From contig NC_083525.1 in NCBI RefSeq assembly GCF_032362555.1, positions 2,341,501-2,405,500 of the forward strand: a DNA stretch of 64,000 nucleotides, in the 5' to 3' direction. Position 1 is the stretch's first letter. The number at the start of each line of letters is the position of its first letter. Shown here in pieces: positions 43,566-55,500 of this stretch. The DNA comes from Amyelois transitella. Lineage: Eukaryota > Arthropoda > Insecta > Lepidoptera > Pyralidae. A model generated the notes under the pieces. It was not told where the DNA came from. It saw only the letters and a list, made by a program, of their open reading frames with translations, and ran no database searches. The translations under genes and the position numbers were made by a program.

Positions 43566-46500
43566 TCACGTGTTGTGCGAGGTGGCGGGGGTGGGGAGGG
43601 GAACGGAAGGGGGGGTGGCGTGGGCACTGGACACCACCACTACGGGTTTCACTATAGTGGTCGCGCTGAGGTACTGCGTGCTCACCGTTAGCGGCGCCAC
43701 TGGGCCTTTCACCATTTGGGTTTCGACCATCTGAAAAGAAAACATGAACGATCATCATCTAGTTAGTCCCGATTGCATCCTAGCCTCCTTGGAGAAGAAC
43801 TTCAGAGACCGCTCACTGACCACGATGTTGGTAGGTCACTCAAGGATTGTAACGAAATCCTTTTTCTATGAACCACAAATTTTGCATTTTACAAGCTTTT
43901 TTTACTTTAACACTTTATGTAGCGCACACTTAATTTAGTTTAGTATTAGAAGAAGGAGCATTGAGGTTCAGACACAGTTGCAAATTACTGTACTATTATA
44001 TTAAGTACGAGCTGTGCCCGCAACTTCGTCCGCGTGGAATAGTTATTTTGGGCATCATTGAAGCCCTCAAGATTGAATAATTTTCTTTGCTCCTTATAGC
44101 TGCAGCATGATGTTATATAGCCTAAAGCCTTCCTCGATAAATGGTCTGTTCAAAGCAAAATTTCAGTCTAGTAGTAGTCAGTCATTCACTTCAATTCGAA
44201 CCAGTAGTTCTCGAGATTAGCACATTCAAACAAACCAACAAACTCTTCAGCTTTCTAATATTAGTATACATGCACTGTTTGGTTGGTCAATAAAGAAATC
44301 ATTATATAATTATACCTTGTGTGTTAGTGTGTGCGTTTGTAACAAATGCGGCTGCGACACGACTATAGGTGTAAGACCGCTCACCACCACGCTGCCGGCT
44401 TCTGAAACCAATTAAACCAATTAATCACCCTTGTCACGGTCGATTTTGAAGAATGTAGATAGATAGATAGATAAAACTCTTTATTGCACCATAAGAGTGA
44501 AACATACAAAACAGCACAAAACATATATGAAGATATATGGAGTTCCATAAAAATAGAATAAAATTAAATATATATATAAGCGTGATTTAATATATATATC
44601 ATTGACGTACTATAAACAATGTTGTTTATTGTTGATCGAAGATATATAGATATTAAATCACGCCTATATCCCTTTTGGGTAGACAGAACTAGCAGTCTTG
44701 AAAGCAGATAGCTCAGCTTTTAGGTTTAATGATAGAATTGAGATTCAAATAGTGACAGATTGCTAGCGCATCGCCATAGCCATGTGGTTTCCGGCACCAA
44801 TATAAAAAAGGAAAGGACCACTCCATTTCCTTCCCATGGATATCCTAGAATTCGACGTAGGGATAGGCTTATAAACTTTGAATAAAATTTAATTGTTAAA
44901 AAAAATACTTTTTAATGTAATAAATAAGTAAGTATATTTTATGGGTCTGTCTGAAGAAGTACAAAAGAATCACTACATAGTATAAAACAAAGACGCTATT
45001 TTAGTCTGTTTGTCTGTATGCTTAAATCTTTAAAATTACGCAACGGATTTTGTTGCGGTTTTTTGTAACAGGTAGAGTGATTCAAGTGGAAGGTTTTTAT
45101 GTATAATAACATTTATAATTTTGCACCCGTGCGGGTCACTAGTTTATTATAAAATCTAGTATCTTTGAACTAGTATCTTGTAACACAAGTCGCAAGCTAA
45201 CTTCTAAACTAACTCATTGCGTTTCATTTATTTCGTATACATATACATATTTATTTATTGACTCACCAGTGGAAACGGGCGTTGGTGAAATAATCCCGTT
45301 CTCTTTGGGTATCCGACCGGGGTCATTCGTGGTTATACCTGAAATGCACAATCACGTATTTAATTTAAGGCAACTAAGGGATAGGCTTATAAATTTGGAA
45401 AGTCTTGAAAATACTGAACGTGACCTATCAGGCTGTTTCAGACTGTTGGCTCTGTCTACCCCGCAAGGGATATGGACGTGTTTATATGAATATAAGAATG
45501 TGACATACCTATTTAACCTGCATATTGTCGGTAAAATTATGTCAAATTTATTGTTTGGATTCCAAGACACTTACACTCAAGTCTATTGGTTTTGGGTCGA
45601 TCCCATCAAATTTAAGTAAATTGATATGAAGATACCTCATTCATAGACGTTGAAAAAAAGGCGGATAGAGTTTTACTATACTTACAGCAAAATTAAGCAC
45701 CAATAATATTTATTAACGCCTCACGCACCCAATACTGAATACTCCGCACCACCCATAGATGCGTCATAGATTTATCTCATTATCTGTCACTCACACATGC
45801 GTACAATGCCGCCATTACGATGCTTCACTTTTTTTCAAGTCACACAACCGCCTTTTTTCTACATCTATGTCCAAATTATAATGATAAAGATATAACAAAC
45901 TTACATAACATATCATAATACAAAACAAACTCACCATTAGTATGGATGGTCGGCGCCTGTAAGACCCTAAGACCTCCACTAGTTGACAGAAGCTGTAACG
46001 CCGCGGGACCCACTACAAGGCCTCCACTGCCTACCATCTGAAAAAAAAAAAAATTTGACATTCATGTAATTATTTTTCATCTAAGATATTCACAAAAGAC
46101 CTATTCTACAGCCGAAGCTTACAATTCTCAACTGCTACGTCAACAAGCTTCAAAAAAACATAAGATTTACATACATTTTTTTTAACAAATAAATGACGTT
46201 ATCTATCTTTTTAACCTTAGTTCTACATGTTCGTTACTCGTCTACATATTCATTATACATAGATTTTGTTCATTAAATAAATAAATATATACGGGACAAA
46301 TTACACAGATTGAGTGAGCCTCGAAGTAAGTTCGAGACTTGTGATACGAGATACTAACTCAACGACACTATATTTTATAATAAATACTTATATAAGTATA
46401 CCAATACAAGACCGAGGCAGGACAATCAAGAAAACGTTCGTTTCTCATCATGCCCAGGCCGGGATTCGAACTCTAGGCAGACTGTGTCCGCTGCGCCAAA

Positions 46501-49500
46501 GAGGCCGACATATCCGATTAAGATCTCATGAACTTGCGGAAACAGATGAAACTCACCTGAGATATAGGTAAATGTATCTGAGCAGGATGCACTAACGTCG
46601 TGCCTAAACCATTTGTGACTCCATTTTCTACAGCTTGTCCGTTCTGGAAGATAAAGAAAAAAACATTTTGTAATTAATTTGGAAAAATGTATTGTATTCA
46701 AATGACTTAATTTTTTTATATACTATAAAACCCTGGGAATGGCTTTATAGTGTATTAAAATACATTCAATCTTTGTCATATCTATGCACAACGTATAACG
46801 CATGCATTTGAAATGACCCCAAGCTGAGAATACTCGTATAATTGGAAATGCGCTACCCTAAAAGAGTTTTGTCGTTAATAATCTATAACCTATCAAAACA
46901 ACTAATACACCTATGTATAAACCATAGATTGTTTCAAGATAAAAAAAATACAAAGGGTAAATTCGATTAATGTAATGTACTTAAACTTATGCCGCAATCC
47001 AAAACTTCGACATATTTGCGCAGACGTCGCAATAATGTTGAAACAAAAAACAAAACACATTGTAATCAAATGAAAACTTTGAAAACAACAATCACAGTGC
47101 GCTTAAACATTTCTACGAATAGGTAATTGACGACAAGCAAACCTTTCAACAATTCAAATTTCATTGATTTCAAAATTTTTTATATTGAACTTTGATTTTT
47201 ACAAAGGCACACAAGTTAACATTTATGTTTCTATATAAAGTTCACTTGTGTGTGCTGTGTAATACTATGTGCGGGAGGGCTAGTCACTGAGTTTGATAAG
47301 ATATACGTTTTATCTTATCTTTCTTTCTACCCCTTGTTATGCTAATTGATAGAAAGAGTGAGATGATAAGTTATAATGCTTTTTAATGTTCGTGAATAAG
47401 GGGGTTGAGCTTTAGAGTCTTTAAATCTGACTGCAGCGCGCATCTTGCTCGTAATTTTTATTAACTTAAATATCTCACAACTGTATGAGTGGATAGAAAT
47501 AATCTTTTTCAGGTGGGGTTCTAGACAAATGTTAGCTCTTTATTTATTGTGCTAAATCTTCCTCCTGGCTTTAGTCCCGGTTGCGTCCTTATCACTCTGA
47601 GAGGAGCTCGGGGTATGCTTTTGACCATAGACCATGGATTGGGTGTGTCAGATTTTTATACGAAACCACTCACATCTTACCTCCACAACCATCGCAGTTA
47701 AACCTAACCCGTATTGTATCCATGGTTACGCATCCAGTTGTATGAATGTGCAGGTTTTCTCACGATGTTTTCCCCTCACCGTACAAGCATCAGTTAGTAT
47801 TCAAACTAATGTACTTACATAACTTCGAAAATAGTCAATGGTACATGGCCGAGGTTTGGATTCGAACCTTTATCTGCGCATTACTCATTTTACCGACTTT
47901 ACTGTGTTAATCTTTACTCAAATTTATCGATAATTAAAGTAAAAGGTTCCGCCACCTTACTCACAGTATCAAGTAACGAATCAAAATTTAACAAAAAAAA
48001 CAACAATATTTAGACATACCTACAATACAATTGCTAGTTTAAAAAAATAATAGTTTAAAAAAAACTAAAAAACTACGCTTTTATTGCTAATCAAACTAAA
48101 AAATAGAAAATAAAAATTAATGACAAAGGAATTCAGTAGTAGCAAGTCGAACAATCAGTTATAGTCAGTTGTAGTAGTAATTACCTCGGATTAACATATA
48201 ACAAAATTAAATTTATAAACAAAACAATTTAAATCAGAGTAAAAAGCGTGGGGTGCCTGATGTAGTAAATATTAAAATCATTCTATTAGCATATATTTAT
48301 GACAAGAGAGTTATGAAAATGAAGTAAAATGCACCCCACGCTTTTTACTCTGATTTAAATTGTTTTGTTTATAAATTTAATTTTGTTATATGTTAATCCG
48401 AGGTAATTACTACTACAACTGACTATAACTGATTGTTCGACTTGCTACTACTGAATTCCTTTGTCATTAATTTTTATTTTCTATTTTTTAGTTTGATTAG
48501 CAATAAAAGCGTAGTTTTTTAGTTTTTTTTAAACTATTATTTATTTTCTATTTTTTAGTTCGATTTGCAATAAAACGGGTAGTTTTTTAGTTTTTTTATA
48601 CAATTATTTTTTGGAAGTTAACACTTCTGGTATAACTATCTTACTAGAAATGACTTTCGCGACCATGCGCCCATCGCCGGAGGTTTTCACAACTAACTTT
48701 CTTAAAGTTATATGTGGCCTGATTGGATTAAATCTCATAATATTCTCATCATCATGATTCTTTTTAAGGCGATGGGCTTGCAACCTGTCACTATTTGAAT
48801 CTCAATTCTATCTTAAAGCCAAATAGCTGAACGTGGCCTATCAGTCTTTACAAGACTGTTGGCTCTGTCTACCCCGCAAGGGATATAGACGTGATTATAT
48901 GTATGTATGATGATTGTTTAACCCAGTTGAAAAGAATTTTATAGTGATAAATCACTGTTAATAATATTTTTGACTATCCAGCAAACGTAATAATTTTCGA
49001 TTGTGGCCTTGCCAGGAATCAAACCACAAGATTAAGAGGCAGATTGATACAGGAACAAAAATATTTCAAACATACCTCCACTGCCTTTACAACCAGGAAC
49101 GCAACAAAGTTTATCTGAAGACATCGTGGCACTTTTGTTGTAAAATTTGTCTTTCACAAAAACAAACACAAACTTGGGACTCCTATCTCAAATAATAAGG
49201 TACTTTTTACAGGAGTCCTATCTCAAAATATCTGCACAACACAGTAAACACAGTCAGAGTCCAATCTCAGATGATAAAATCACACGAATATCCGAAAGAA
49301 CAAAGCTCGACTCAACGGAAGATTCCAAACTCCAAATAACGACAAGTTATCAGCACAAAACAAAGTGCAAATAGGTAAATACACAGGCACCGGTAAAAAA
49401 CAACAGAAAGAAAGTTTACAGGTGTTCGAATCGAATTCAATCAAAACTTACTGCAAAACTTATTTGACATAAACTGTCACTCATTTTCCAAACGAGTATT

Positions 49501-52500
49501 ACAGTGTTGCTATTATAAATAGGCAAAAGATACCTAATGTTAATTCAAGAATTGCATTAGTATGTTAAATACGTATTAAATATCGCAAAGTTCTGTAGGT
49601 AGTAACTTTATTCTTGTATTATTGTAAATTTAGTTGTTCAATTTTCATTTATTACTTTTGTTTTATTACTTATATATTTTTTATTGTTTTAAAATATTCT
49701 ACTAATTCTACTATTGTTTCTAATGGTAATTCTAAATGGAGCAATGCGATGAAATAAAGAAGCCTCAGGTTAATAGTAACATTATGTGGAAATATATTAC
49801 ATCTCTTTTTGACTCATTATACGTCAGAACTTCTTGGTTTCTTGTATGGAGATTACTGGCACTGGTGCTATATCTGTCTCTCTTACTCTCATACAAAGGA
49901 TCTAAAAATGAATTTATTAATCCTGGCAGTTTTAATAAGGATAATGAGAAACTTTTATCAAAATATTGCATTGTCATCGGTCCTTGATACGTGTGCAAAG
50001 TTCCAAGTTGATCAGACGTTTAGAAATCAGTGAAAATTAAGCTCAAAGATTCCGTTACATACATACATACATACATACATACAACCCAAGCTAATAAAAG
50101 CGTAGTAATAAAAATTAACAGAATAAAAATGAGGCATTTGCAAAGCAGAAGGCTAGAAGAAATACAACAGAAATTTGCATGTCAAATGGACTAGGCACGA
50201 GTGCGGAGTAAATTGGCACGTGTGTGTATGGTAACTCGCCTGTATACGTTTGTGGCTGCATATTCCTCTCGCTCTACATTTCATTTAATATATTGTATGT
50301 TAAACAAGGTTACAGATCGCTCTGTTCGCTTTGACGTCTCTCCCGAGGGTACGGGATTTCTCGAGGCGAGAATTACTATTATTAGTTGACATGAGAAATA
50401 CTTAGTTGCTCAAAAATTCAAGAAATAAAATTAAAAAATTTTGCGATACGCTTTATATATAAAAGCTATTCTTTGTGCCCTCAAGAAATATTGGTTAAAT
50501 ATTCTCGTGAATCTTGACTATGTTGACTACAATAAAATACTTACTACCTTTTATTAATTTTACAATTATTTTAATGATCTTTAAAGATTCATGTACCTAC
50601 GTAAACGAGTTTGAGTATATTTATTTGTAGCCGCTTCACACATTGTTTTAAAATCGGCATGCACAATTCTATCTAAAAAAAATATCCTAGCAGTAAGGTT
50701 AAAGTGATATTTTCGATGAAGCTACTACGAGAGAAGCCGCGGGCAGTTGCTAGTTAATAATGTTAAGTACCTGAGCGGCTTCAGCTGGGGCTAGTGTGGT
50801 CAACGTGAGGGTGTTGTGTCTCGTGCCGTATGATGTCCTCACTACCTAACGTACAGAAAAAACAAACGGTTTTCACACAAATATCGTATTTTAGAAAACA
50901 AATTTTTATTCAATTGCAGAAAACAACGATGCGCATTCTAATCGAGATTAAGAATTCTGAAATTAAAAGTTTCGTCAACTTTTTAAATCTTACTTGTGTG
51001 TACCATTTATTATAACATGAATATTACAGAATTAAATTTTGGAGCTTTGTTTGGACCAAATTGAGGCAAAGCCAACTTTATAATCTTTAAGCTTATTTAG
51101 AAGATTTATTTAATTTTATAGTTTAGTATCAGAAGTTAATTTCCATGTCATAAAATTTTTAGCAAATTCACAAAAATTACTTCGGATTGTGTACACATCA
51201 AACAAAACCCTATTTATAAGTGGGATAAATAACATTTAGACCGAATGAGACAGGATCTGTTGATTTATCTAAATCATTCAACAACACTTTCTACTCAAAC
51301 GCCATCTACAGTAGAATTCAGATAGTAGGCAGAGTTCCCAAAACAGCTGATAGGTGGCGGTAAGCTATCTAAACGCGAACACGTGGCGACTAAACCCCTC
51401 CTAATCCAAGATTAGGTCAGCTCTGATTTCTAACGTTGTACTAGGAGAGCATACCTGTGAAGTGGTCGGTGTTATTTGTATAGGCAGCGTACGCAGCTTC
51501 GTACTCAGGTTTAGAGATCGGGGTGGAGACGCCTCCATTCTTGTCACTACAGTATGTGGCGGTGAAGAGGTAATCTGAAGATTAAATTGAAATGATTAGA
51601 AAACTTTTTCAAGTTTAATTATTATTATAAGGTGATAAACTAATACAAATTTACTTACGCTTATGGGAATTCCTATAACTTGTCCGTTGATATTGTCACC
51701 TTGCTCTTCAGACGCGGAATCTGTAATAAGAAAAATCATAATTAGGTCATTGAAAATAATTACAGTGCCAATGTAAGTACTATACAAACAAATACAATTA
51801 AATTATTATCAGTATAAAAATAACATTATGACTTATCAAATCAGAATCTGTCTCCGTGATACATGTCACAATCGCAACAGTCAAACAACACGAAGATGGC
51901 AATCATATTTTGCGGTAATGCCAAATATTAAATATTCCCGAGTGAATGTACTAGGAGCGCATAAACCGCAGTAGCTTACCTATACTGCGAGGCCGCACAG
52001 TCGCGCGTACCGACACCTCTCTCTTCAACGCAGCGAGTCTTTGTTGGGCGGCGATCTTCTCGCGAGCCAGCCGCTCCATTTCGTGTTCGCACTCGCGCTC
52101 CTTGCGTCGCAGCACCTGCGAACAAAAGTACCAGGCTGTCAGGAATGCTGAAGAGGTTCGAGTTGCAAAAATAGTCGTTGTAGACGCAGAAAGGTTACAT
52201 AACAAAACATAACGGTGAATCAGTAAACAATAAATATAAAATCAAAAAAAATATGTATATTTATTTATGAGAAACATTCGATGAACAAATGCTTGAAGCA
52301 ATGTAGACATTTCAGATAAATTAGTACTCAAAATCGTATTGAGTCAAGGATGTTCTAGTTTGTTTTTGTGTCTTAAATTTCATTCCAATCTATTGTTCTT
52401 GTATTATACCTACAACAAAGCCGTCAAACATCGTGCTATTACCAATCATTGCGTATAGATGGCGCACTATACCGTTAAGGTTAGTGTCGCTAGTTTGTCA

Positions 52501-55500
52501 GTGTATTTCCATATGACCATATGTGAATACTATTGATACAGTACTAGGTGTGAGAAGACCTGTACTTATATGCTGAAAAATGAATTAAGGTTGCAAATAA
52601 TTACAATACTTTTATTAAACTTCTTGACAGGTGTACCTCCATCAAAGGAAAATTTGGTAAAATAATACAAAGTGAAGTTGACAATCGCAAAGTTTCGAAA
52701 AGCAATGGTCAGAGTAATACAAACGATGTGGTTACGCGATCAAGAAGTTTTGCAACATTTTGCGCGCTCTGAACTTCGGAAGCCATACGCGCTAATTTCA
52801 TTATGAAAAAAAAACACAATGCAGCGACTGGCGTTAGTAAACTTTTCAACAGTAAGCCGTACAATCTACAAAGAATAAGATTGCGGATGACATGGGCTTC
52901 TGAATCGCCACCCGAATTTTGATGGAGCTTTCAAAACTAAGTTTTTGTGTACAAATAATGAACTTTCGAAAGCTTTGTTGTAAATGAAAAAGAAAAGCAA
53001 TCTATAGCGAAAAGTTGAGAAACCCTATTTCTCAATAAAAAACGAAAGCACGTTTGTGTTTCACAAGTCTTTGCAATTTTACTCCCTATTTTTCTTGTAA
53101 ATGTAATTTCGTTATGATTTTAGTGCATACATTATAAAACAATTGGGTCTTGTAGTGTCCATTTTCATAAATTAATTAATTACTTTCCTAAGATTGAAAA
53201 AAAATTAACATAACAAATAGATATTTATTACTTATGATGAAGCGAAATTTCAAATTTCATTTGCATTGCATGAAGAGTTATTACTTAAACAGTTTAAATG
53301 TGTAGTGAGAAGAATACCTTGATCTATAGCAATTTTATACTCCAAGTTGTTGCGATATGAGCTAACACTAAAATGAGAATTACTTTATTAATTGCCATAC
53401 ATAAGACTAACTTACCTAATTGCGGATCCTAGTATCCACAGATTAGAATATTTTATTTGAGGTAACAGTTTGAGCAGTTCAAAGCATGCTTTCAGACGAA
53501 CTCTCCTGTTTTTCTTTTCGTGGTTAGAATTACGACAAATTATTACAGGATTGAGGAAGAATTTCCTTTATATTTTGGTTGACTGGAAGAAATCCCATTG
53601 GGGATAAGTCCGCCATTGTACATATTCTTCTAAATCCAATAACTTTTTTGTAATTTGTTATATTTATTTTTATGTGCAATAAAGAGTTTACAAACAAACA
53701 AACAAAGAAACAAACAAAAATAGGAAGAGAAATGATTGAGTTACCTGTATATATCTAATTGCGGACCCTAGTATCGACAGATTGGACGTCTTCTTGTCAT
53801 CAGGGGTGCCTGGTAATTGTCGTTTGAGCAGCTCAAAGCATTCCTTCAAGTGTGCCCTCCTGTTCTTCTCCAACTTATTGTGGACTTCCCTAGTCCCCGC
53901 CCTGGGGACGCTGCTGTTGCTACTGCTCCCGCTTCCGCTGCCATTGCTGCTGACCGAAGGTGGGGAGGGGATTTGTGGAGGCCTGTTGACAAAGAAAAAT
54001 AAAGATAAGAATTTTTGACGCCAGCTCTTTAGGTGATACCGTCATAGTTTTTACTTTTGTCCCAGTTGGACACTCAATGGGAAGGAATCTGGTATCTACT
54101 TTTGACTGAGATGCAGGAATAAGTAAGTCAGATTCACACAGAAAGACTCCCGTCTGACCTACATGACCCTGCTTGGATTATGATTGTTGCACTAGATCAA
54201 AGTGGTTATTCCTTTATTTTTACGACGCCTAATATAAAATAAATAATATATAGTAATATATAAAAAAAAATAGTCTTAATAATTACGGGAACTATTACAC
54301 GGCAACATGAATTTTTTAATCTAGAATCATTACAAAAATGTATTAAGACGTTGTAGACCTTGGATTACAACAATCCAATTATCAAATTCATTTAGAAGAT
54401 TTATCTAAAGTAAGTATAGATCCAAAAAGGTAAACTTAGCAAAATATACTTATATTTGTTGAAGGCAACGCTAAAAGCGGTTCTGAAGTCAACGACATTT
54501 TTCCTCCCCAAGGTGCAATTTATTGTTCAAAGCGAGTTAGTAACGTTGCTGTTACTATGTGGACCACAGAATTAGGAACAATATAAGACTATAGAAGTGA
54601 TAAGGACTGGTAAATGTGTCGTCGCAATCGCAACTTATGGTAGTTACCACTAACAGTCAGTCGCCGTAACGTTTTTATATTACATCTCAAGTTCTCATCT
54701 TATTTTTTTTTTTTTTGGTAACTTAAGTAATACATTTATTTTCAGACCAATTACCATAGGGTTAGTGACACTTTCTTCAGCTTTACAACAACGCAGAAAA
54801 CAGCGTTTCAAGGCGGCGGTATATGAAATGGCATTTCTTTCAACTTATATTATTCCGATTACTACGACGAGAACGGATGAGCGTGGGCGGTGCGTTAAAG
54901 CTCCGTTGAGAGCTTTCTAGTACCAGGGTCGTATGAACGCTAGGGAGTAGTCTGTCTGCCCATTGATGTGCGGGGGAATATGTGTTACCATGCTTTTGAA
55001 CCACAGACAAGACTGTATTGTGTTATGAACTGATCAAGTTGATAGTAGCATGTTTGTGTGAATGAATTAATGTTGAATTTCGAACAACTGAATAGTCCTT
55101 ATACTTTCATGAATTAATGTTTTGAACAGAAAAGAAAAAATGTGTTTTGCGTTTTTATTTTCGTTTATAGTATTTTTTTTTTTATAAAATTAATTAAAGA
55201 TAACATAGTGCAAAATGCAGATCAGAGAGAAACACCCAGAAAAGCATTTATAAATCGTTAATATTGTCTTTAATACTCTAATGCATATAAACAAAGATAA
55301 GGAGGTAACTCCTAATCTAATTGTTTATTCAACTCACATGTGTAAAATCGGTGCCTTGAAAAACATGCCTGTAAGTACTGGACAAGGATAAATTACAATT
55401 ACTATGGTGACCTGTTTACATTTGTGTATCCATGTAAGACCTAGAAACAATATTAACTATGTATATAGAACGCGCTATGATTTGTCCTTGCGTAAAAGAG

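Noticed and set aside
43534-43758. Alternative minus-strand frame over the last Mnt exon
   Set aside because: The frame that joins the upstream exon in phase gives a Val/Pro-rich tail and a stop at 43566; this one is a shadow.
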